Shown here: piece by piece, positions 23,015-30,210 of the stretch
Numbering within the stretch: position 1 is the stretch's first letter
Layout: each line of letters starts with the position of its first letter
Virus record (IMG/VR): IMGVR_UViG_3300025781_000038
Location: 1-31,072 of that record
Length of the DNA stretch: 31,072 nt
Source of the DNA: a virus
Reading direction: 5' to 3' (one strand)
Translations under genes and position numbers: made by a program
Notes under the pieces: model-generated
What the model was told of the DNA's origin: nothing
Databases searched by the model: none
What the model saw: the letters and a program-made list of their open reading frames with translations, nothing else

Positions 23015-26000
23015 ATGTATGTTGATGCAATTATAGAGAAAGATAAGAACCAGATTTTGGTATCAGAACGAAATGCGGCCGGTCAACGGGTTCTCGTAAC
23101 ACATCCGACTCGATATGTTGTATATTGGCCCAGCGAACGAGGCAAATACACCAGCATTTTTGGTACAAAACTTGAAAGATATCAAACATCTAAAGAAAAA
23201 GAATTTAAGCGAGAAGTCGCTTTATTACCCAGGGTAAAATTACACGAAAGTGATATAAATCCCATATTTAGATGCTTACACGATCACTATAAAGATGCAC
23301 CAACACCGGATCTACATGTTGGTTTTCTAGATATCGAAACTGACTTTGATCCGTTAAGAGGTTTTAGCAGTCCAGACGATGCATTCTCCCCTATTACAGC
23401 TATCAGCATCTATCTAAATTGGATAGAAAAGAATTTTACACTTGTGATCAAACCCAAAGGAATGAGTACAGCAGCAGCACAACAAATAATAGATCAATTT
23501 GAAGATACAGTATTGTGCGAAAACGAAAAAGAATTGCTCGAAGTTTTTCTAGCTTTGATAGACGATGTTGATGTGTTATCCGGATGGAACTGTATAAATC
23601 TAAACGAGTATGTACACTGTGAAGACCGATTATTGAGTCTCAAGAATATCACAACAAATCAAAAATTAAAAAATGGTCAAACAGTGATAGATACACATAA
23701 ATCTGGGTTAAAGAAGAACAATCATCTAATAACTATACACGGGCATAAACTAGAATTATCTGACGAACATGTTATACCTGTTTATTCAAAAGAGCCATTA
23801 AAATATAAATGCCCGTCAACCTTGTTTGAATCAAGACAAGAGTTGAACGTCAGAGACATTAAACAACTTATGAAAAAGAATCAAGATGTATTTGTTGAAT
23901 TGCACACTGTCAGAAATAATAATGAGGACTTGACTTATAAAAAATTAATACTAGAAAACCTTGATGTACTTATTAATTGTAACATTGATATTATCATTGA
24001 CGATCGAAAAATAAAAAAGAAATACCAAAAAGAGTTAGGATATAAATCTACTAATTATGTGTTAACTTACAAAAAAGTTAAACATCTTTTAACAAATGAT
24101 CAAATAAAAGATTATTTAAATAGTAAAAATATCCATGGATTTTATATTAATGCAAAGAGCAAAGCTTTTCGATTGGACATTACTCAAATTATTCAACACG
24201 ATGCACTTAAAATTTTAGGTTTTGTCTATACCGACGGATTTTATTCTAATTATGATAAATGTTTTGGCGCTTGTAATAAAAATGATGGAATTATTTCTAA
24301 TTATAATATTTTGTTAAAAAACTTAAATATTTACAACAAATGGAAATTAAAAAATCAAGATAAAATTTTTTATACCACTTTTAGTGGGCAAACTGTTATA
24401 GGTTTGTTATTACCGTTAATATATACTTTTAATCAAAAATATACAAAACAGTTAAACACTGAATTGTTATCACGGTTATCATTTGATCAATTTAATTCAT
24501 TTTATTCTGGCATGATCGATGGTGACGGATCTGTCGATAAAAAATCAATAACACTTTGCAATTATAACGACGATGCATATAGCCTGTCAGCACTTTTATC
24601 GTGGAACGGTATATATGCATCAGTTAGAAAAAATTATATTAGAATTCCTACAATTGTATCTAATTTAGATTTTATTAAAAATTTACAATTATCACACTCA
24701 CTTAAAAATAAAAAATTATCAAATATTTCAATAACCAATACATCTAATAACACCTCTCGTAAAAAGCTACACGCTTTTCATATGAATAACATACATTTGA
24801 TTAAAATTTCAAAAATTATAGAAACTGACGAATTAGTTGAAATGGGTGATATACAAACATCCGATCATTACTTTATTTGTAATGGTGTAAAAGTACATAA
24901 TTCAGAAGCATATGACTTGCCATACATACACAATCGTATTGTACAAGTCATGGGTAAGGATGAAACTCGTCGTCTTTGCTTGTGGAATAAACTGCCCAGA
25001 AAACGAGAGTACGAAAGTTACGGTCGCGAAACCATTACATATGATCTAGTAGGTCGAGTACATTTAGACTACTTGCAACTGTATCGCAAGCATACCTATC
25101 ACGAGATGCATAGTTATCGACTGGACTTTGTGGGCGAGTATGAAGTAGATGAAAAGAAAACACAGTATGAAGGCACACTAGACGCACTTTACAACAATGA
25201 TTTCCGTAAGTTTATTGAATATAACAAGCAAGATGTTATGTTGTTAGTCAAGATTGATAAGAAACTGAAGTTTATTGAACTTGCTAATAATCTTGCACAT
25301 ACCAATTGTGTGTTATTTCAAACAACTATGGGTGCAGTTGCACTGATCGATCAAGCCATTGTTAATGCTGCACATGACATGGATCTTATGGTTCCTACCA
25401 GAATCAGAGAAACGCAAGAAGAAAAAGAAGCACGTTGGGAAGAAGAAGAAAGCGTAGGAGGATCAGTTGTTGGTGCATATGTAGCAGATCCCAAACAGGG
25501 TATGCATGATTGGATTGGTGGTGTTGATATTAACTCACTGTATCCGTCAACAATTCGCGCACTGAACATGAGCCCTGAATCTATCGTCGGGCAAATAAGA
25601 CCTGAAATGACAGATAAACTGATTGCTAAACGTGTCAAAGAAGAAAAACGCAGTTTCGCTGACGCATGGAATAACATGTTTGGAACGCTGGAATATGAAG
25701 CAGTAATGGCACAGAATCAAACTCCTCTGCAAGTAGATTTTGAAGATGGTAGTGCTGTTACTGTTACCGGTAAGGAAGTATACGATCTTGTTTTTAAGAG
25801 TGGTAAGAAGCTTACTATCAGTGCCAATGGTACTATTTTTAGCTATGACAAGGCAGGATTGATACCAGGAGTTCTAGCACGTTGGTATGCTGAACGTAAG
25901 GATCTACAAAAAGAAGCCAGGAAGTGGGCATTAATGGCTGACGAAGCTGTTGGAGAAGAAAAGTCTGAATTCAAAAAGAAGGCTGTATTTTATGATCAAA

Positions 26001-26548
26001 GACAGTTGATCAAAAAGATTCTACTTAACAGCTTGTATGGCGCTGTTGGAAATCCTGGTTCGCGTTGGTTTGACCCTCGTGTTGCACAAAGCACTACACT
26101 AAGTGGTCGTTGTATTGTGCGTCATATGCAGGGTAAGATCAACGAGATCATTACCGGCAACTATGATTACATGGGAGAAAGTATTATATATGGTGACAGT
26201 GTAACTGGTGATACTAAAATATTAACAGACGACGGAGAAATAACTATTTCCCAAATGTTTAATCAATGCCTTGAAAAATCAATTGTAAATGAAAAGGAAT
26301 ACGGTTTATGGCCTCAACATAGAGTTCTAGGATTTAATGCATATGAAGACAATGCAGTTATATCAGTTCCATCTCATGTTATGAGACATAAAACAAAAAA
26401 GAAAATTTATGAAATAGAATTAGAAAACGGTAAATTGGTTAAAGTTACCGAAGACCATAGCATTATGGTTGACCGAGATGGATTCTTACTAGAAGTTAAA
26501 CCCACCGAAATAAAAGAAACTGATCAAATCATATGTCTAAAGAGATAA
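23015..26548 (+). CDS. 43: DNA polymerase family B (gp43), N-terminal polypeptide with a full intein and an N-intein
   Basis: This 1177-aa chain carries most of the replicative polymerase plus two intein pieces. Exonuclease: FLDIETDFDP (Exo I, D106/E108), then GWN, the intein 23591-24901, then SEAYDLPYIHNR (Exo II rejoined), then EYNKQDVMLLVKID (Exo III). Polymerase: VDINSLYPSTIRALN (motif A) and KKILLNSLYGAVGNPG (motif B). Motif C stops at IIYGD and the chain then runs into a 116-residue N-intein and a stop. The rest of motif C (TDS) is on the 27505 gene. Removing intein parts leaves 192 + 432 residues here and 295 there, 919 in all, close to T4 gp43. It cannot polymerise without trans-splicing. 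Confidence 0.92.
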   Translation: MYVDAIIEKDKNQILVSERNAAGQRVLVTHPTRYVVYWPSERGKYTSIFGTKLERYQTSKEKEFKREVALLPRVKLHESDINPIFRCLHDHYKDAPTPDLHVGFLDIETDFDPLRGFSSPDDAFSPITAISIYLNWIEKNFTLVIKPKGMSTAAAQQIIDQFEDTVLCENEKELLEVFLALIDDVDVLSGWNCINLNEYVHCEDRLLSLKNITTNQKLKNGQTVIDTHKSGLKKNNHLITIHGHKLELSDEHVIPVYSKEPLKYKCPSTLFESRQELNVRDIKQLMKKNQDVFVELHTVRNNNEDLTYKKLILENLDVLINCNIDIIIDDRKIKKKYQKELGYKSTNYVLTYKKVKHLLTNDQIKDYLNSKNIHGFYINAKSKAFRLDITQIIQHDALKILGFVYTDGFYSNYDKCFGACNKNDGIISNYNILLKNLNIYNKWKLKNQDKIFYTTFSGQTVIGLLLPLIYTFNQKYTKQLNTELLSRLSFDQFNSFYSGMIDGDGSVDKKSITLCNYNDDAYSLSALLSWNGIYASVRKNYIRIPTIVSNLDFIKNLQLSHSLKNKKLSNISITNTSNNTSRKKLHAFHMNNIHLIKISKIIETDELVEMGDIQTSDHYFICNGVKVHNSEAYDLPYIHNRIVQVMGKDETRRLCLWNKLPRKREYESYGRETITYDLVGRVHLDYLQLYRKHTYHEMHSYRLDFVGEYEVDEKKTQYEGTLDALYNNDFRKFIEYNKQDVMLLVKIDKKLKFIELANNLAHTNCVLFQTTMGAVALIDQAIVNAAHDMDLMVPTRIRETQEEKEARWEEEESVGGSVVGAYVADPKQGMHDWIGGVDINSLYPSTIRALNMSPESIVGQIRPEMTDKLIAKRVKEEKRSFADAWNNMFGTLEYEAVMAQNQTPLQVDFEDGSAVTVTGKEVYDLVFKSGKKLTISANGTIFSYDKAGLIPGVLARWYAERKDLQKEARKWALMADEAVGEEKSEFKKKAVFYDQRQLIKKILLNSLYGAVGNPGSRWFDPRVAQSTTLSGRCIVRHMQGKINEIITGNYDYMGESIIYGDSVTGDTKILTDDGEITISQMFNQCLEKSIVNEKEYGLWPQHRVLGFNAYEDNAVISVPSHVMRHKTKKKIYEIELENGKLVKVTEDHSIMVDRDGFLLEVKPTEIKETDQIICLKR
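23591..24901 (+). mobile_element. cis-splicing intein with LAGLIDADG homing endonuclease in the Exo II motif
   Basis: 437 residues interrupt GWN|SEAYDLPYIHNR. The intein starts with Cys (CINLNEYVHCEDRLLSLKN), has a block-B-like HKLELSDEHVIPV with the conserved His, two dodecapeptide motifs (ILGFVYTDGFY near intein residue 205 and FYSGMIDGDGSV near 305) and ends with YFICNGVKVHN before Ser+1. So Cys1, the penultimate His, the terminal Asn and Ser+1 are all present and splicing should work. The DOD endonuclease acidic residues also look intact. The segment is visibly more AT-rich than the exteins, as expected for an incoming mobile element. Confidence 0.93.
26198..26545 (+). mobile_element. N-terminal half of a split intein (IntN) inside polymerase motif C
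   Basis: Directly after IIYGD comes SVTGDTKILTDDGEIT, a standard intein block A with Ser1, and later KKIYEIELENGKLVKVTEDH, block B with the T-x-x-H pair. At 116 residues, ending ICLKR, it is the length of a complete N-intein without endonuclease. The matching C-part begins the gene at 27505. Confidence 0.9.
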
Positions 26549-26550
26549 TT

Positions 26551-26577
26551 ATATGGCAATAGGAGGTATTGCCATAT
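26551..26577 (+). promoter_or_regulatory. perfect RNA hairpin with the Shine-Dalgarno as its loop
   Basis: ATATGGCAATA (26551-26561) and TATTGCCATAT (26567-26577) are exact reverse complements, with the loop GGAGG (26562-26566). The loop is the ribosome-binding site of the endonuclease gene, and the A and T of its ATG (26576-26578) are in the stem. This should restrict translation of the endonuclease. Hairpins that sequester the ribosome site are known for T4-type homing endonuclease genes. Confidence 0.85.
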
Positions 26578-27529
26578 GCCAAAATGTAAAGAATGTGGAT
26601 TCGAAGCAAGTAGATTACAATGGACTCATTTTAGATATAATTGTTCAGGTCGTTTTAAAAATGGCACAGATTATTTAAAAAGTTATCCTAACGAAATTTT
26701 AGTTGATAAAGATTTATCTAAAAGAACGGCTGTAACTTTAAATAATTTTATTAAAAAATATGGAGAAAAAGAGGGTACAGATAAGTGGGAGGCATATAAG
26801 CAGAAACAAGCTTATAGTAACACATTTGAATATAAGAAAAACGTTCATGGGTGGAATGAAGAAAAATTCAGTGAATATAATAAATCAAGAGCAGTAACTC
26901 TTAATAATATGATATCCCGACACGGAGAAGAGGAAGGAATCAAACTATGGGATGAATACTGCGAAAGACAGGCATATACCAATTCTCTTGAATACTTAAT
27001 TGAAAAATATGGTAAAGTAAAAGGCTTATTAAAATTTAAAGAAATTAATAAGAAAAAATCTGAAAGTCATGATCCAGTTGCAATAGCTCACAAATCTAAC
27101 ATATCTATTGATGAAGCAGTAGAATTAATTTTAAACCGACAGAATTTAAAATATTTTAGTCAATTAGAACGAGAATTTGTTAATCTTATAGAATCTATTA
27201 CTGGAAAATTAGATCACACATCATTCAATAAACCTTTTGGAAAATGGTGTCACGAACTCGAAACGTACTTAATATATGATATTAAACATAATAACTGTAT
27301 AGTTGAATTCAATGGTAATTATTGGCATGCTGATCCTAAAATATACAATCATGATCATATGATAAGACACCGATCTGCTCAAGAAATTTGGAAAAGAGAT
27401 GAAATTAAAATAAAACTTGCTAAAGAGTTAGGGTACAATGTAATAGTCATATGGGAAGATGAATTTTTAAAAGATAAGGTTAATACCGCAAAAAAGGTGG
27501 CAGAATGGATATTGAAAGAACATTTATAA
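26576..27529 (+). CDS. free-standing Vsr-like (EDxHD-type) homing endonuclease in the polymerase gap
   Basis: This 317-aa protein begins with a zinc-finger-like segment (CKECG..QWTHFRYNC, residues 4-23). It has two clear repeats and a weaker third of a YGxxEGxxxWxxY..QAYxNSxEY unit (about 59-86, 113-140 and 142-163), probably DNA-binding NUMOD-type repeats. The nuclease domain (about 195-317) has CHELETYLIYD, then CIVEFNGNYWHADP (241-254), IWKRDEIKIKLAKELGYNVI and VIWEDEFL. This is the PD-(D/E)xK-like core of Vsr-related homing endonucleases known from fractured phage genes. It lies exactly between the two polymerase halves and overlaps the second by 25 bases. It presumably cuts intein-free polymerase genes. 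Confidence 0.85.
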   Translation: MPKCKECGFEASRLQWTHFRYNCSGRFKNGTDYLKSYPNEILVDKDLSKRTAVTLNNFIKKYGEKEGTDKWEAYKQKQAYSNTFEYKKNVHGWNEEKFSEYNKSRAVTLNNMISRHGEEEGIKLWDEYCERQAYTNSLEYLIEKYGKVKGLLKFKEINKKKSESHDPVAIAHKSNISIDEAVELILNRQNLKYFSQLEREFVNLIESITGKLDHTSFNKPFGKWCHELETYLIYDIKHNNCIVEFNGNYWHADPKIYNHDHMIRHRSAQEIWKRDEIKIKLAKELGYNVIVIWEDEFLKDKVNTAKKVAEWILKEHL

Positions 27530-27630
27530 AATCAGTTAAATGTTTGGGTGAGGTTGAAGATTATGTGTATGATATTAGCATAAACGACGGTGATCCATTC
27601 TTTTTTGCCAATGATATCCTGGTTCATAAT
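27505..27630 (+). mobile_element. C-terminal half of the split intein (IntC)
   Basis: 42 residues ending VYDISINDGDPFFFANDILV + HN before Thr+1. They contain block F (VYDIS) and block G (FFANDILVHN) with the penultimate His and terminal Asn. The +1 residue is Thr, a valid nucleophile with Ser1 on the N-half. Confidence 0.9.
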
Positions 27631-28518
27631 ACAGACTCTGGCTATTTCTCTGCCTATACTGTTATGAAAAATCAACCAGAATTCAAAGATTTTGAGTGGA
27701 GTAAAGAAAATATCACTGATTTATATGACAAGATTGCTGATATGACCAATGACAGTTTCCCTGGTTTTATGAATCAAGCATTTAATTGTTCTCTGGAAAG
27801 TGGTGCTATTATTCGAGCAGGTAGAGAACTTTGCGCAGTTAAAGGCTTGTTTATTACCAAAAAGCGTTATGCAGTGTTGATTTATGACTCTGAAGGTAAA
27901 CGAGTCGACGTCGATGGTAAACCCGGTAAGATCAAAGCCATGGGATTAGATCTCAAGCGATCTGATACACCAAAAACTGTGCAGGACTTCTTAAACGATG
28001 TACTAGTTGCTACACTTACAGGTAAACCCAAAGAAGAAATATTCCAACAAATAAGTGATTTTAGACGAGAATTCCGTAGTTGGGACAAGTGGTTACAAGG
28101 TTCACCTAAACGTGTTAATAATATGACACATTATGAGAACGTACGTAAAGCACAGGAAAGGATGAATTGGAGTGTAACCGCAGTAACCAAAAAGACCAGT
28201 ACCCCGGGTCATGTTGCTGCTAGCCTAAATTGGAACAAGTTACGCAGAGTTTATAATGATCATTATAGCATGGCTATTACAGATGGTACCAAGGTAGTTG
28301 TGTGTAAACTAAAGCCAAACCCAGCAGGCATTACCAGCATTGCATATCCCGTTGATGAAATGAATTTACCAAATTGGTTTAAGGAATTACCATTTGACAG
28401 CGATGCAATGGAACAAGCATTAATTGATAAGAAATTGCAAAATTTGCTTTCTGTCTTAAACTGGGATCTCAATGCTCATAAAGACAACGGTAGTTTCGAT
28501 GACTTATTCAGTTTCTAA
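27505..28518 (+). CDS. 43: DNA polymerase family B (gp43), C-terminal polypeptide preceded by a C-intein
   Basis: This 337-aa chain starts with a 42-residue C-intein (see separate entry), then TDSGYFSAYTVMK, which completes polymerase motif C (YGD|TDS). It continues with the thumb: KGLFITKKRYAVLIYDSEGK (the KKRY region that contacts the primer end) and PKRVNNMTHYENVRKAQERM. It ends with SLDDLFSF-like DDLFSF, which resembles the C-terminal clamp-binding tail of T4 gp43. The start ATG at 27505 lies inside the endonuclease gene and has AGGTGG at 27495-27500. Made separately, this chain is useless without its partner. Confidence 0.92.
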   Translation: MDIERTFIKSVKCLGEVEDYVYDISINDGDPFFFANDILVHNTDSGYFSAYTVMKNQPEFKDFEWSKENITDLYDKIADMTNDSFPGFMNQAFNCSLESGAIIRAGRELCAVKGLFITKKRYAVLIYDSEGKRVDVDGKPGKIKAMGLDLKRSDTPKTVQDFLNDVLVATLTGKPKEEIFQQISDFRREFRSWDKWLQGSPKRVNNMTHYENVRKAQERMNWSVTAVTKKTSTPGHVAASLNWNKLRRVYNDHYSMAITDGTKVVVCKLKPNPAGITSIAYPVDEMNLPNWFKELPFDSDAMEQALIDKKLQNLLSVLNWDLNAHKDNGSFDDLFSF

Positions 28519-28519
28519 T

Positions 28520-28548
28520 TTGTAAACACCAATTTTACAAGATATACT
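28520..28548 (+). promoter_or_regulatory. sigma70-type promoter before the clamp operon
   Basis: TTGTAA (28520-28525), a 17-base spacer and TATACT (28543-28548) precede an AGGAG Shine-Dalgarno and the ATG at 28569. Confidence 0.5.
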
Positions 28549-28568
28549 AACATATCAGGAGTAAGCAC

Positions 28569-28772
28569 ATGGCAGCTAAAGATAATATGTCACCGCAGGA
28601 CTTGAAAACTCTTTGCGAAGCACTTAATATTGCACCACAGTGGTTAAGCAAGAGATTTATTTTGAAAAAGTGTTGCGGTTGGACAGACGAAGATATTAAC
28701 ACTAATGCTAATATGCGATTAGAAGAAGATCAACAATCAAAAATTGGGAACAAGGCAGGAGGCTACAGATGA
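28569..28772 (+). CDS. small unknown protein between polymerase and clamp (67 aa)
   Basis: A well-placed CAGGAG precedes the ATG. The product is hydrophilic, with ALNIAPQWLSKRFILKKCCG as its most ordered part and a highly polar tail; no motif is recognised. The stop overlaps the clamp start as ATGA, so it is coupled to it. In T4 the small regulator RegA and the clamp-loader genes lie in this area, but I see no similarity to either. Confidence 0.65.
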   Translation: MAAKDNMSPQDLKTLCEALNIAPQWLSKRFILKKCCGWTDEDINTNANMRLEEDQQSKIGNKAGGYR

Positions 28773-29503
28773 GCACTTTGAAGGATTACACACAGGATTT
28801 AGTTAAGAATGTTATTAGCACAGGTTTTTTTGACAAAGTTAAGATCACTGCTACCAGCAAGGATATTGTTATCGAAGCACTGGAAAAAGACAAAGACGTT
28901 GTACTAAAAGGTAAATTTACAACACCACTTGATGATCTCAACGGTGAATTTGGACTAAGCAATCTGAGCCTACTAAGCCATATTACTAGCGATTCAGAGT
29001 TTAATAGCACTGATAGTCGATTAGAAGTTGTTTATAAGAACAAAGTTCCAGAAGAACTAACTTATGAGAACAAAAGCAAGAGTTTTATCAACTATCGCTT
29101 TATGAGCACCAAGTTGATTCCGGATCAACCAAAGTTTATTGAACCGGCTTGGGATGTTGTAATCAAGCCGACAAAGGCACACATTCAACAGTTTAGCTGG
29201 GCTGCTAACGGTTTAGGTGCATATGAACAGTATTTTACACCTAGTATTAAAGATGGTGATTTAAAGTTTTACATCGGAGAAGATGGTGCTGCTAATCAAC
29301 GTGGTAGTGTTACATTTGCAACAGATTTAAAAGAAAAGTTCGATAGCCAGCACAAGTGGAAGATTAGTCATATTCAAACAGTACTTAAACTAGCCGATAG
29401 TACTGAAACAGAAATGGCATTTAGCAGCAAGGGCGCTGTACAAATTACTGTAAGCACAGGAGTTGGTGTTTATAGATTTATATTCCCAGCAAAGGTGAAG
29501 TAA
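28769..29503 (+). CDS. 45: sliding clamp (gp45-like processivity factor)
   Basis: At 244 aa it is the length of T4 gp45 (about 228). It begins with a helix followed by alternating strands (FFDKVKITATSKDIVIEAL, then VVLKGKFTTPLDDLNGEFGL and SNLSLLSHIT), which fits the DLNxFLxxLSL pattern of the T4-type clamp's first domain. A second similar domain starts near AWDVVIKPTKAHIQQFSW, and it ends with a beta-rich VYRFIFPAK. It sits directly downstream of the polymerase, whose tail would bind it. Similarity is by pattern and context, not by a catalytic motif. Confidence 0.7.
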   Translation: MSTLKDYTQDLVKNVISTGFFDKVKITATSKDIVIEALEKDKDVVLKGKFTTPLDDLNGEFGLSNLSLLSHITSDSEFNSTDSRLEVVYKNKVPEELTYENKSKSFINYRFMSTKLIPDQPKFIEPAWDVVIKPTKAHIQQFSWAANGLGAYEQYFTPSIKDGDLKFYIGEDGAANQRGSVTFATDLKEKFDSQHKWKISHIQTVLKLADSTETEMAFSSKGAVQITVSTGVGVYRFIFPAKVK

Positions 29504-29504
29504 T

Positions 29505-29870
29505 ATGAACCCATTTAAGGATCAAAAAAAGTTTATGGAAGCATGTGATCAAACTGTGAGTGGGTTTAACTCCTCACAATATGCTTTATATAAAAGTCTT
29601 ATTGCAGAGGAAGTTACAGAGCTTGAAGAAGCAACTACTCAAGTTGACGAGCTTGATGCACTTATTGATATTCTAGTAGTAACAATTGGTGCTATTCACA
29701 GCATGGGTGCTGATGCAGAAGGTGCATGGAACGAAGTTATGATCACAAATTTTGCTAAAATTGATAGAGAAACTGGTAAAGTACGTAAACGTGAGGATGG
29801 GAAGGTGCTTAAACCCGAAGGCTGGAAGGCACCTGAATTAGAACAGTATCTTTCTGACAAAACCAGTTAG
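29505..29870 (+). CDS. MazG-like nucleoside triphosphate pyrophosphohydrolase
   Basis: This 121-aa all-alpha protein carries the metal-binding pattern of the MazG/PRA-PH superfamily: LIAEEVTELEEA (E-E-x-x-E, about residues 28-39), then DELDALIDILVVTIG (E/D pair, about 47-61) and WNEVMITNFAKI with N and K in the expected places. The end, RKREDGKVLKPEGWKAPELE, is usual for phage members. Such enzymes hydrolyse (d)NTPs to NMPs and may alter nucleotide or alarmone pools during infection. It starts 1 base after the clamp stop, so it is in the same operon. Confidence 0.75.
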   Translation: MNPFKDQKKFMEACDQTVSGFNSSQYALYKSLIAEEVTELEEATTQVDELDALIDILVVTIGAIHSMGADAEGAWNEVMITNFAKIDRETGKVRKREDGKVLKPEGWKAPELEQYLSDKTS

Positions 29871-29890
29871 TTATATTCAGTTGGTGCCAC

Positions 29891-29898
29891 TATAAATA
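29891..29898 (+). promoter_or_regulatory. canonical T4 late promoter octamer TATAAATA abutting a GTG start
   Basis: Exact consensus, 4 bases before the GTG at 29903. There is no Shine-Dalgarno between them. It is the third case in this window of an octamer lying right against a start codon. Confidence 0.5.
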
Positions 29899-29902
29899 TT
29901 TT

Positions 29903-30085
29903 GTGGGAAAAATATTATCATTCATTAAATCATCACTTATAAAATTTTTACAAAAAGACACAGCGTGGGTATTAATAATATCCACGTTTTTCGCATCTAG
30001 CTACACAGCACACCCCGAATACTGGGAATTGCTTGCTGGTTTATGTGCCGCATGGGCTGTATTATTGGCATTCTTAAGTAGTTAA
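29903..30085 (+). CDS. small two-helix membrane protein (60 aa)
   Basis: The start is a GTG and not certain. After an amphipathic basic N-terminus (KILSFIKSSLIKFLQKD) there are two hydrophobic segments, TAWVLIISTFFASSY (about residues 19-33) and ELLAGLCAAWAVLLAFLSS (about 42-60), separated by a short polar loop. A small inner-membrane protein is likely. A role in lysis (holin-like) is possible from size and topology alone, but nothing else supports it. Confidence 0.5.
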   Translation: MGKILSFIKSSLIKFLQKDTAWVLIISTFFASSYTAHPEYWELLAGLCAAWAVLLAFLSS

Positions 30086-30139
30086 CATGTTTTCTACTTT
30101 TAATACTAATATATAACAAACTTGCAAGTAACCACTATC

Positions 30140-30147
30140 GATAAATA
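30140..30147 (+). promoter_or_regulatory. late promoter-like octamer GATAAATA before the collagen-like gene
   Basis: It lies 63 bases before the ATG at 30211, with AAAGGA between as Shine-Dalgarno. The remaining gap (30086-30210) holds no other recognised feature. Confidence 0.4.
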
Positions 30148-30210
30148 GAAGAGCAGTTGCCTAATTGAATTCAGGCCTTATCACGTCGCTGGAAAGGATG
30201 CACTTTTACG

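Noticed and set aside
29903-30085. Holin assignment for the two-helix membrane protein
   Set aside because: Size and topology fit, but many small phage membrane proteins look alike and no endolysin or spanin lies nearby.
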